Shown one piece after another: positions 51,401 to 62,100 of a stretch of DNA of 64,000 nt (positions are counted from its first letter, which is position 1; each line of letters begins with the position of its first letter). Location: the NCBI GenBank assembly GCA_035582835.1, contig JAYKAV010000955.1, positions 273,771 through 337,770 on the forward strand, in the 5' to 3' direction. Under the pieces are notes generated by a model. It had not been told where the DNA came from and ran no database searches. It saw only the letters and a list, made by a program, of their open reading frames with translations. This DNA comes from Phoebastria nigripes (taxonomy: Eukaryota > Chordata > Aves > Procellariiformes > Diomedeidae). Both the position numbers and the translations under genes were made by a program.

Positions 51401-54400
51401 TAATAAGACCAAATAGAACATCATACTAAGAAATAACTTTAGTAAAATAGATACAGGCCTTGCAACCACACCCTTACAATTCTGAGTGGAGAAAGGAGGT
51501 TTGGGGTTCTAAATTGCTTTGGGAGCTTGTTTTTCTTTGGTATATGTAACAAACAAACTCTTATCAGGAAATAAGCACACATTTCATCTGTTTTGCTTTG
51601 AATTTTCTCAAATTTCCTGGCATCATTCCTTTTCTGTCTATCATAATATTTGCTTGTTCACAATATGTTGCTAAAGTAACAAGGTTTCTGTTGCTGACAC
51701 ACTTCTCGGTGCAGAATTCCGCATACAGAGCATAACTTTTGCAATCCTTTGAGTGGAAATGCAAAAATGGCTGTGTCACATGGTCACTGTTGGCTAAACT
51801 GAGACATCAGGAAATTGTGAAAAAAAGAAAAAAGAAAAAAGAAAATAACAAACCACAAACCCTCTCTACCCTTAAGAATGGGGTTATATTTCTGCATATG
51901 ATGGTTCTTTTATGCTGTTCTTATTCTTACTGATACTTTCATTACAATACGCCCTTGAGTTGAGTTTATTTACAAATTGAGTTTGCAGGTAAGATTTGTG
52001 GGGAGAGGAAATACCCCATACTGTATGTAGACAGGGCTTCTCTCTCTCCCCTGTCTCCCCTGAAGCTGATGTCAGGGATTTTGCCATTGTCCACATTTGT
52101 GGACCTAGGATTTTCCAACACTCTAAGTTCCTAAATGTGCTCAAATCCATGCAGTATAATGAGTTGTTCCTCTCCTTTAAGAACCAGGTAATGGCAATTA
52201 AGACCAATATGAATGCAGCTGTTATTTTCTTCTAAGTAAGGAACAAATTTTTATGCAAGGGACAAAGGCACTTATTGCTAGTATTTCTGCAATGTTAACA
52301 CGTCAAAGCAACACAATTAACAGAACCAAATTTTAAAATTGTATCTGCAATTCTGATTCTGTTGTTTTGTGACCCTGTCCATTAACAGCATGTTTTTGAA
52401 TGGGATAGAAATAGAGTAACGCTGGAGAAAGAAATTAAGACAGCAGTGCTGACTGGTGCCTGGTTTGTTAACAAAAAAACCCAAACAACAAAAACCACCA
52501 AAGGCATGTGTGTAAAATTATCTGAACATGTCCCTGTATTTTCACGTATTTGCAATGTATTTTACAGCCAACATGAAGTGCCAAAGGTATGCCAGACTTC
52601 TTTGCTTTTTTATAACAAGTGAAAACATGATTACATGATGAATTTCAAAACAGCTGCAGCAGCTGAAGATATTATTGTCAGCCAACTGTTTGTTTCTGTA
52701 CCTCAATGAAAGAACACTCTACCCACAACTGAATGACTGCAGCAAGGCACGTGCCCTCTTCATACCACCCTGACATGCGATGAACTCTCATAATTTAAGG
52801 GCTTTGACTGAAGAGGTCTACTGAATTCTGCTGCAGCGCTTGAAGATGGTTAGCACCCTCACTGCACCCTGCTCATCTACCAGAGATTACTGTATCCACA
52901 AAGGATGTGTGTATTTGAGCCTCAGCTGTTTCAATACAGAGTCCAGTAACTAACTTAAACCACCATTAAACACAGATTTGAGCTAAGAGACTTGACCTTC
53001 TCTGGAATGGCTGAGGCATGGACATATGCATCCTTTTGCTGAAGGCTGTTACAGAAGCAGAAGCAAACAGTTGATTGTGGTACCATTTTAAAGAGCTGTG
53101 ACTATCCCCTGAAGAACTAGATTCAAGGTCCTCAATCCCTGAGTGGCTGAGCTGGTAACATAGTGAGTCTGAAGCACTCACACAGTTCCTTAAAATGGCT
53201 CAGTTATAGGCAGGGTGGTACACAGGCTGTAACAACTAATAGGCAATAAAGTGTTAAACTAAAACAGCTGTTAGAAGGTGACTGCATGGCTCCACCCTGA
53301 GCCTATGTTTGCAGTCTATCACCTGAAAAAAGAAAGCACTTTCCTCATTTGCGCTATGATGGAAAGTCACTGAAGTGGGTATCACTGGATGATGAAAAAA
53401 GGCTGGGTAACTACCAGTATATGCTTGCCCTGCTTTGGCACTGTGCTACTGGCCATCGTTGGAGGCAGGCTACAAGGAAATGTCAAAGATGGACTTTTCA
53501 TTTGACTATTCTTATCCTCTTTCCACCTTAAGTGCCTTCCAAATAGCATTATAGTTCCTAATTGATAGGATGTTGTGTATGTGCAACATGATTTGAGAAC
53601 TGAATGCCGTTATCTCAGGGTCAGGTAAAGTCAAAATAAATTGCTGTGAAAGCAGCAAGGTAACCTAGGTCTGTGTTTCACTGAGATTTGGTTATAAACA
53701 CAGGTCACTGGAGCAGCAGCGCAGCATTCCTTTACAAGCTATCAATTTTATTTTTTTTCCTTCGTAATTTAGTCAGGGAATAGCAGAACAGTTAAGTTTC
53801 ACAGCACAAATCATAACAGTAAAGCTCCATCACCAGCACCAGGATTTTCAAATATGAAGCATTAGCAGAGCTGTAAGTGGTAATAGAAGTGGTTTTCAGA
53901 ATATAAAAAAAACAAAACAAAACACCAGTCTCAGAAGCCATCATTCTACCTTATCACTGTGGAAATAAGAAGCCAGCCGCCCTTATGTGCAACATGTCCA
54001 GGACCCCTTTGCTTCTCCAGTGCTGGCAATTCAGACTCTTTAAATATTTTGCAATACTAAATGTCAGTGCATTTGATTCAGTCAGGTGGATGCTTCTGTC
54101 TCACTTCTTTCTACACAAAGGGCAGTCTTAAAAAGCCTTAAAAGGCACAATGTATTCTCTAGGTAAAGATCACTGTAGGAAAAAATGTATAGCATTTCTG
54201 CATGCTGGTTACTGGTGCAGAAAGTCAGTATCAAACAAAGTAAAATTCCACCTTTTTTGTGATAAGAAATTAGTTTACTTGAGAACTTTTAAAATATTCT
54301 TCCACAGGGAACCCGTATAACAGTGAAGCATCTTGGCAGCATAACACCAGCTGAAGGGTGCTGTGCTGTTTTTCTTTCCCCTACTGACTTCCGGAGGAGT

Positions 54401-56197
54401 GCTATTTCATTAATGCTTTTATCTATCCATAGAAATCAAAAGGAGAGAAACGTGACAGGATTCAGCGACTACATTCTAATATTTGCACAAGTGGTGTAGT
54501 CGAAGTTAAACCAAAAAAACCCCAACCCTCTCAGATGCACCAGACAGTGCTCTTAAAATGTCACCTTGGGAGTTCTTCACTTTCACCTCCATGAATTGTT
54601 TTATTGCTAAAAGGATTATTTGGCTTCCTGACCTTGGTTTTTCCTTTGGGTACATAATAAATTCCAGAAGCTCGTAGAAGAAAATAACGCCTCTTCCAGG
54701 ACTTTTTTCCATCTTCTTTTAAATAAAGGGCCCCTTCAAGCTCTGGCACAATGACAGATGTCCCACAGAAGCTTTCCTGTGCAACAAGAATAATAATACA
54801 CAAAATAAACTGATTTAAGCACAACCCTATTAATAAATAGCAGAAAAATGCTCCCCTGAAAAATAAAGACATTTCCTGTGACAGTGAACATATGAACATG
54901 GGGAATGCAGTTACCAGGGAGATGAACACCTTAGACAGGCAAAGGAAACTTTTCCAAGCTAATGTGGTAACTCGGCTGTGCAAGTTGGGTGCTCACACTG
55001 GAAAAGAAGTCTCGCAAAACCTCCGTTCTCTAAAGGGTCAAGCAAAAACCTACAAAAGGTTTTAACTAGACATAGATGTGCTCAGTGAAGGCAATAAAAC
55101 GGAATGGTTGGAACTGCTGCTGTTGGTTTTTCTCTATTGCTGTATTTATAGGTTCTGTAGAGAAATAGTTCTGTAGAGAGCATCTTTAGAGACTGCTTAG
55201 AGCTCTAAAAACAGCTAAAGAAAAAAATCCCCCTCAATCTCCGATCTCACTTTGAAACACATGCTAGCATTTACAACACAGTTTAAACAAATACACTTCA
55301 TTGTTTGCTTGAAGGGCCTACTGTTGGGTAATTTTTAATGCCAACACACTTATCACCTAATGTTTTCATTTAGAATTTACCAGGACTTCTGCTGGTTGAC
55401 ATCTGGTGCCTTCATGAGATGCAATAATTTTGAGATGGGAATCCTCAGTCACCTGAGAACAGCATTTCCTTTGTGAACTTTTACCAAAGTCAAAATGCTT
55501 GCCAGGAGAACTGTGATAATCTTCTCTTTCATATAGCTCTGGACTTTTCTCTCTCAAACATACAACTGAAATAAAACTTCAGCAGGAAAGGCAAGAGGCT
55601 AAACAGACTTTCTGGAAAAGTGCAAAGGTTCTTTTTCTGTTGTAGTACAGCTAATAATTTGAGGTAGTGAGAAGTACATCTACTTCTAACCCAAAAGATA
55701 ATTGTTTGCTACCGATCAACCTTACTAACAATATAAAGTCAAAAGGGCTGGCCTAAGGGTGTGGCACAGCTGTTTCTGTTATTCATATTTGTATAACACT
55801 GCTTTTATTTTTATCATGGCATTACTCTTCATAGAAACACTAAGTAAAAATGTTTCATGGTATTGGGGTCTATAACAACAAAATAATTCTCCATTGTTTA
55901 ATTTCTCTGATAGGGTATACAATCTGCATTTTTAATGGTGAGCAGCAGATGCAGAGGAAAATCCACATATTAAACCTTAGGCAGAAAGACACCAACCATC
56001 ACAGAATTTCCTGTTGTTACACATTTGCCCACAAAGAACTAAACACTGTTGATGCAGAGCAGATGCAGATGGTGGCAGAGTTTTGGTGACATTTGCATCA
56101 TCAACCTAGAAAGCTGGCTTACCTCCAGTAAAGCCTCTTTGTTTTTATCATTCATTTCTTTGCTTTCATTCTTCCCTTTGTTTGCCAGGTAGAAATT
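29896..56197 (-). CDS. APBB1IP: APBB1IP (RIAM) adaptor, last seven coding exons; 5' exons outside window
   Basis: Seven phase-consistent - strand exons (56123-56197, 54633-54776, 51006-51116, 37950-38048, 36858-36975, 32825-32916, 29896-30423) encode 388 residues and a stop. Order: a post-RA linker ([20 protein letters not shown]); a full PH domain starting [20 protein letters not shown] and ending WVTGIRIAK; a YGRTLYDNY helix; a Ser/Pro linker; and a proline-rich tail ending [14 protein letters not shown]. This order and the wording match human RIAM closely. RAPH1/lamellipodin shares the RA-PH unit but has a much longer tail. RIAM binds RAP1-GTP and phosphoinositides at the plasma membrane, recruits talin to integrins, and binds Ena/VASP and profilin through its proline-rich regions, chiefly in blood cells. 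The talin-binding N-terminus and RA domain must lie beyond 64000. Introns are long (up to 13 kb). Confidence 0.96.
30424..32824 (-). other. APBB1IP intron (2.4 kb)
   Basis: No exon or recognised repeat. Several short open frames on both strands have no family resemblance. Confidence 0.75.
32825..32916 (-). CDS. APBB1IP: APBB1IP exon, Ser/Gln-rich linker
   Basis: The 92-base exon, phase-matched to its neighbours, encodes [20 protein letters not shown] and [10 protein letters not shown]. The QPNGQIP-like core matches human RIAM. Acceptor cttgtcacag, donor gtacag. Confidence 0.9.
32917..36857 (-). other. APBB1IP intron (3.9 kb)
   Basis: Nothing recognisable beyond AT-rich unique-looking DNA. 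Confidence 0.75.
36858..36975 (-). CDS. APBB1IP: APBB1IP exon, post-PH helix
   Basis: The 118-base exon encodes [39 protein letters not shown] and one base of Gly. It corresponds to the human YGKTLYDNYQ...SRW segment after the PH domain. Acceptor ttttgcag, donor gtactg. Confidence 0.94.
36976..37949 (-). other. APBB1IP intron (1 kb)
   Basis: No feature seen. Confidence 0.75.
37950..38048 (-). CDS. APBB1IP: APBB1IP exon, PH domain C-terminal helix
   Basis: The 99-base, phase 0 exon encodes [20 protein letters not shown] and [13 protein letters not shown]. The invariant PH-domain Trp lies in the final helix. Acceptor tatgtttcag, donor gtgaga. Confidence 0.97.
39181..39360. other. CpG-rich patch inside an APBB1IP intron
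   Basis: Thirteen CpG dinucleotides lie in 180 bases, in a window otherwise poor in CpG. It is GC-rich, with no exon or recognised transposon. It could be an intronic regulatory island, an alternative promoter or a GC-rich insertion. The sequence alone does not decide. Confidence 0.45.
41040..42220 (-). mobile_element. Ancient CR1-type LINE fragment (about 1.2 kb)
   Basis: The text follows, in order, the reverse complement of the CR1 class widespread in turtles and crocodilians. Landmarks are AAAGGTCCCTGAGCCCAGTA and GACAGCGGCCA (41060-41100), CTGGCATCCACAACATC with TATGAAGAACCACCTCC (41290-41360), CTTTGAGATGACAGGACTAG (41620), TTTATCATCTATGGCTTTCC (41700), TGCACATTACTGTG, and CATCATCAGCAAG...CTATGAATATTTTGAG (42000-42055). 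A - strand frame at 41183-41458 is a remnant. It is diverged and not functional. Confidence 0.8.
43703..43770. repeat. 68-bp inverted-repeat (hairpin/MITE-like) element
   Basis: The left arm starting CCTGATTTTTGGAAGTG pairs imperfectly with the right arm ending GAGCACCTCAAACATCAGG, around a spacer of about 20 bases. The arm wording (CCTGATTTTT..GGTGCTGAGCACC) matches an old repeat family that I recognise from sauropsid genomes but cannot name. Confidence 0.6.
44390..44455. repeat. Fragment related to the same inverted-repeat family
   Basis: GGCTCCCATGACTGGAAGT followed by CTCAGCACCCTTCAAAAATCA corresponds to the middle and right arm of the element type at 43703-43770, heavily diverged. Confidence 0.4.
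45608..45622. repeat. Alternating purine-pyrimidine tract
   Basis: GCATGCGCGCGTGCAC-type alternating sequence with Z-DNA-forming character. Short and isolated. Confidence 0.5.
51006..51116 (-). CDS. APBB1IP: APBB1IP exon, PH domain middle
   Basis: The 111-base, phase 0 exon encodes [20 protein letters not shown] and [17 protein letters not shown]. The acceptor is tttgtag. The donor begins gtaa and its fifth base (51001) is an N in the assembly. Confidence 0.96.
51117..54632 (-). other. APBB1IP intron (3.5 kb)
   Basis: No exon or recognised repeat. A purine-rich A/G tract lies at 51818-51850. Confidence 0.75.
54633..54776 (-). CDS. APBB1IP: APBB1IP exon, PH domain N-terminal half
   Basis: The 144-base, phase 0 exon encodes [40 protein letters not shown] and YVPKGKTK. 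The KK-x-WKRR basic patch of strands 1-2 is where PH domains contact phosphoinositide headgroups. It is nearly identical to human RIAM. Confidence 0.97.
54777..56122 (-). other. APBB1IP intron (1.3 kb)
   Basis: No feature seen. Confidence 0.75.
56123..56197 (-). CDS. APBB1IP: APBB1IP exon, linker between RA and PH domains
   Basis: The 75-base, phase 0 exon encodes [20 protein letters not shown] plus EALLE. The acceptor is cttaatcag and the donor gtaagc on the - strand. It matches the human NFYL...NKE-x-LLE segment that joins RA to PH. Confidence 0.95.
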
Positions 56198-59100
56198 CTG
56201 ATTAAGACACAAAAGAAATTGATGTTCATTATAAAGACAGCAATACAAGTAACTAGAACACTATAAACCCATTCAATAGTTACTCAGTCTTTCAATATTG
56301 AGTACCCAAGCCAGCAGATGCAAGAGGCAAATGCTTATGGACTCTTCTTATAGAAAACCTTAATCACAGCTGCCTGCTCATGAGTTTTAATTCTTTATTT
56401 TGAATATAATTCAAAAGTAATACAAAATTACTTTTGCCTATGTATATACAGCCTCCCAAAAGTTTAAAAACACTGGCTTATGTTTTTGGCTGTTTTTCTG
56501 GATCAATGGGTTTGATTTTATCATTCCAATTTTCACTGCTTCCTATATTATTACAGGCGGTAAAGAACATAACATTTTATTGCATGCTGATATACAATGA
56601 ATACAATGCAGTATCAAAAGGCTAGAAAGCATTTTTCCTAACAACTCAATTTGCTAATTTGCACGCTTCATATCTGGCACTCTGGATATAACTCAGCTCT
56701 TAATTTTTAATAAAAGTGCTTATATGCCAAAGCCTTTATCCAAAGGTACTACTTTCTACTTCTAAACCCCTGCTCATGCTTTGCAAAGTATTTTTACGCA
56801 ATGAAGAAGGTGTTAAAAAATCTAGAAGAAATCAGAAGAAATGATCACCATGATATCTTGGCACATGTGCTCCAGCCTAGTGAAACAAACGCCTGTATTT
56901 TGAAATGACCCTTCACTTCTGTGACAGAGGGCTGTGAAGCTGCAGCCGCCCTCAGAGGACCCAGTGCCTGTCTGCCCCTGCAAACAAGGAAGCACAGCGC
57001 CTCATGCATGCAGTTACCAGTAAAAATAAATTCACCCACTGTTAAACAGCAAAAACAATTTTGCATCCATCTGCATTGTACAGATGGACAAAAGGACAGC
57101 ACTTGGACATAGGTGGAAATTCAGCCAGTGGGAAGTTAGCTCAGGAGCATGCTAGGACTTGTGTGCCGGAGCATGTGCAGTGGCTTTGTTCAGCAGCAAG
57201 CATGGCCAGATAGCATAGCCCGTCTGCCTGCAGACAGTAAGGCAGCTGGGCATGAAGGAAGTAGATCATGGAGCTATGCCATGCATCAAGAAGCATTTGG
57301 ATCCATGGGCTTGAGGCCAGAANGATAACACTCAAAGTTCTCATGTTTTATCATTTTCTAAACAAAAGTACATGTAGAAGAGGAGCTTGGGTTTGGAAAA
57401 TAACTGATGCATGGGACAGTCTTACTGATTTCCCTGGAATTAGTCAAAAAGCTAAGTTTGCAGAACAAAGGGCATAAAACAAACAAACACCATTGTCTAG
57501 GAAATAGACAAAATCGTAAAAACCCGACAAATTTTGAAAGCTATCTACTTAAAAATTACTCCTAATTATGTAATTCTTCAGCAATTGTATAGGAAGAAAA
57601 CTAAGAGTTTATCTGACTTTTCATCTCTCTCCATTTTTTCATGTCTCAAGACTATGAGAATGTGGCAACATATTTACATGCCTAGAACTCCACAATGACT
57701 AAACTACAACACAAATGCAAACATTACCAAAAGACAAATGAGAAGTGTGTAAATGAAGGAACATGCTGTTGCTACAGTATAAGAAAGAAACAAACAAGCA
57801 GCAAATCTGCCCTGCCAGCATACCATGTTTACAGCAATGAGGTTTATCTGAAGTGAAACCCTGCTCTTCCACACGACCACATCTTCTTTTTCAAGCAGTG
57901 CTGTGAACAGATGTCTGCCAGAACGCAAGCCTCACAGCAGACGGTTTTTGGAGGGGCACCAGGAGAGGAAGGGGAAGAGGTGTGGACGATCTCAAAAACA
58001 GTTCTTTAAAAACGACTTTCTTAAAAGTTCACATTAAATCAGACAGGGGACATCAGAAACACAGCCACCTGCAATTTGGCCTATGCTGATGCCATGTCTG
58101 GGGTATGAACACAAGAAAAAAAACTTGAACATTCAATACAATAGACAGTTATGCTAGGAAATACAGCAATGTTCTTCTCTAGGATATGCAGCAGCATGTA
58201 GCTGGCTCCATGACTAAAATGGGCACACTTTTAGTCCATGGAGGAAGGTAAGCAAACACTAAGGACCACAGCTTCGTGACTACATCTGAAGACAGTACTC
58301 ATAGCGGAAAAAACCCAAACCAGCTCAAAACAAAACCTGCTTAGACGTGTCTTCTCAGTACAACCCATACAGCAAACTATAGGTCTGAATGACAATGCTC
58401 CACTCATCCCACTGGAAAAAAAGATACTGTTCTGAGCAGCTGCAGCCAAGTCTTCTGTACATGTGCAACAGCTCTTGTTGACAGGGAGTGCTACCACAGC
58501 ACTGCTGGCTTGGTGTTGGCACACCCACTTTTGCACTGATGAAGGTATGAAGAGAAACCTCAGAGGGCACTGTTAGGATGGGTTGGGCCTCCAGACTTTG
58601 GGATGGATTTGGGAAGTAGAGGGACATGCAAGCTTTAAGCCGCCGCCTTCTATAGATCATTATAAAGACGTAGTACAACCCCTAAAATACACAATGAAGA
58701 TTTATCAAGGTAAGTACGCCTTATCACTGTCTCAACAAAGCTTGGCTCATCAGCTTTACTACCGGTGGGGAGAGCATTCATCTGGCTCAGTCAGCCTTCA
58801 GTGCACTGATAATAAGAAAACAAAGCTCCTCTGATTACAAGTGATTCACATTCAGGCATCTGGCATTTATTTAACAGAAACACAGACCACCCTGTACTGA
58901 CATAATCAATGGTAAAGAGAGAAAGTTTGTAATGATATCCATGCTGGATCTCTAACAACGCAGCTTTTTCATTACAGAAACAGGGCTCTGTCACCTAAAC
59001 CAATGTTACACAGATGTGTCATCTTTCACCTGTCAACACACATTTCATTTATTACTGATTACCTCCTTTATGTCTCTGCCCTGAAATCTGGAAGTACATG

Positions 59101-62100
59101 GTATTTATTATTTGTCAGTGGCTAAAAACCTGGGGAGCAGACTGTACACTGTACTTGTTTTATCACTGTGTGGTCTCCTATTTTTGATCAGAAGCATTCA
59201 TCCTATAGGAGGCAAACCACATGTGTCCACAAGAGGTCATTCCAAGTCCAGTAGTCAAAGGTCATGATAAAAGGCAAGCTCTTTCCTGTCTGAGGACACC
59301 ACTGGGAAACGCATGTTTGGTTTGGGATGTCAGGTCATTAATGGACAAGATGTGGCTACAGGGCAGCTCTCTGCATATGTCTACGGATTTGAGAATTAAC
59401 TATTTTTTATGTTCAAAAGACAATGTCTTTCTCTTGATAGAGACCTGAGCTTACTTAACAGGATGGATTCATCCTCTTGGGCTGATAACATAAGAAAGCA
59501 AACATAAAGGGTTATTTTAACAAACAAAACAAAGTATGCTGGCACACTTTGTCATTGGGTTTGCTTTGTTTGCACTGTTTGGGTTATTTGCTGCAGATAT
59601 GAGCGGTCGAGTGTTTTTGCTGAATTATTCCCTGTGCCTACACACCCCAGACCAGCTGAAGCTGACATAAAGCCAGTTGCTCTCCCATGCCATTCTGCCT
59701 GACTCAGACTAATGCAGAGCTACAGTAGCAGTTTTGACATGTACTGCTAGCCAGGTATGACATCCTTAAGAGACATTATGCCAGCATTTCCCCCTGTGCT
59801 TATGCAGGACAGTGGCAAAACTAGCTAATGACCCATCTATGGCTTTACATTAGCAGGAAATTCCATATGCACAAAAGAAAATCCTATGAAGATTTTTATA
59901 GCCAGCTTAAGTTAATTTTGTGCTTTGTACTGTAAAGTACCAATAGTCTATGCATACAACCCTTCCACTTAGGGATACAGCCATCTCCTTTTGTGTGGAA
60001 ATGCAGATAAAAAAATTCAGGCTGTATCTCTCTTCACTGTATAAGCCTCAAACAGTGGAAGACAGAAGGTGTTTTCAATAGTTTCAAAGAACATCTCTGG
60101 TGGTGCGTAAGCAAACCAAATTTGGATCNTGGTAGAAACAGTAGCCTTTACTGCACTGCCAAACTCTCTGATCGGTGTTCCATGTCTCTATATTCATAAA
60201 AAAGAATTTCCTAAGTGAAACAGCACCCCTCTCATACCTTTCATCTTTTTTCATACACAGCCCCATCCAAGCTGGAATGCAGCAGCTACTTGTCAGTACA
60301 TAGCAAAAAATAGGTGTTCAAGGCAGCATCCTCCCTCTGCCTCCCCTTCCATTTAGGTTGTATTTTTGCTTTCAAGCTATTGAAACTGTTTTTCCAGAAG
60401 ATCTGCAAGGTCTGCAACAGCACAGATCAGACAGCATGCAGCAAACAAGGCAGCTGCTCCATACTCATGACTATCTTCTTTGTGCAATGAGCTGCCTGTT
60501 TATGGCTCATCCAAACTGCACCCAGAATGAGGCAAGAACTGGCCAGCTCACATCCCATTTCAGCCCGTTGCAACTGCATACTGAATGCAGCACGGTTTGT
60601 GCAGAAAAAATGAAACAGAACACGGTCATATCTGCAACCTGTATCATGATGTGTTCCCTAAAAACAATGCACATTAAAAATATTAGAAGATACCGATAAT
60701 TGCTCTGAAGATCACAAATGTAAATAAATAAATGAAGCTAAAGGCAAAGCTCTTTTGAAGCCCCCCAAAAATTACTTTCAACTCAGTTTACTTGATTTTA
60801 TAATGTCTGAAGAAATCACTACAGCTGACCTCTCATGCCTTGAGGATGATGGTGTTCATCATCAAAGAGGGGGGAACATGGAACAAATGAAAGACGTACA
60901 TAAGCTAGGATGCAGCTAACAGCAAAGCACTTAATAGGCTGATTAAAAGTCACCTGCAAAATGGTTCAAATGTGTAAAGACTGTTTCTGTGTTACAGTTC
61001 CAAGGCAGAAAAAGAAAAATATTTATTGAACTAGCATCTTCAACTTGAAACTATACCATCGTCTGAGATACACTAGCAGAGAGAGAAATTAAGATTACTA
61101 AACAGTGGGAGTACAGTGAAAAACACTTCCCTTTTCTCACTTCTATTTCCTTGTGCATTTGCCAGCACACCCAATAATCTGGTTCCATGCCATCCTTCTA
61201 TATGTTTCCTTCACTGGGTAACAGTGGAGACAAAAGAAAAACCTTGATTCATAAAGGTGCCAAAGTGTTGAAAAACAAAAGTATCACCTGGTGGATACTA
61301 GCCCAATTTCACTGACTTCAAAATAAATATTCAAGCGTGAAACTCACTATAGCTGTCCTGTTATGAAAGACATTACAAATTCTTACTCCACCTCCTTCTC
61401 ACACTGTTTAGTACTCTTGCTTTTCGGAAGAAATAAAATGTCAAGTCAGTGTATGGGTTCTCCATTGGAGGGTATAGCTCTTGCTTTTGGCTTACATATG
61501 AGGGAGCAGAAGCATAAAGTACTCACTGTAGAGATTTTCGTTAATTTTCATAAATACTGTCCAAAAATAATAATGAAAAACAAAAAACCCTACATGCATG
61601 TGGGGTCACCTGCACCGTTTGAATCACCTGTCTGCTTGTATCAGCAAAAGAGAAACACAGGAAATCAAAATCCATGTAAGCAAAAATCAAATATAGTGTT
61701 CTAAGAGTGTGACCAGCATTTACAGTCAGGAGATTAGATTCAGCTGCCCCTTACAAATAACCCTGTTTAAATGAAGCAGAAGCATTTCCTACATTTTTCT
61801 TTTTTTTAGAGTCTCTTTTAGCTGACAATTATTCTTTGAGCTTTTTGAAAAGAGGTGTTGAGACCTGACACCCTTTCCTTTCAAGAGTCAAGCACAGCAT
61901 CACTCAACCGCATGACAAAGCATCACCTTTCTATGTTATAAAGGTTTTCTTTATTTGCACAGGTACCAATATGTATTTTTGTTTTACTCTTTAGTCATAG
62001 ACTTGTGACGACACTCCATCTCTGTAGATGAGTCACTGATTCCATTCATGGAACAGTCTTTCACTGTGTTTCCTGCAGGGTAAATTATTATCACGGTGAG

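Noticed and set aside
57704..57928. - strand frame containing LLEKEDVVVWKS, considered as the missing APBB1IP exon before NFYL
   Set aside because: The expected segment is EKYAVFKNPQ-like and must end in phase 0 at a donor. This frame has neither the FKNPQ end nor a suitable donor.
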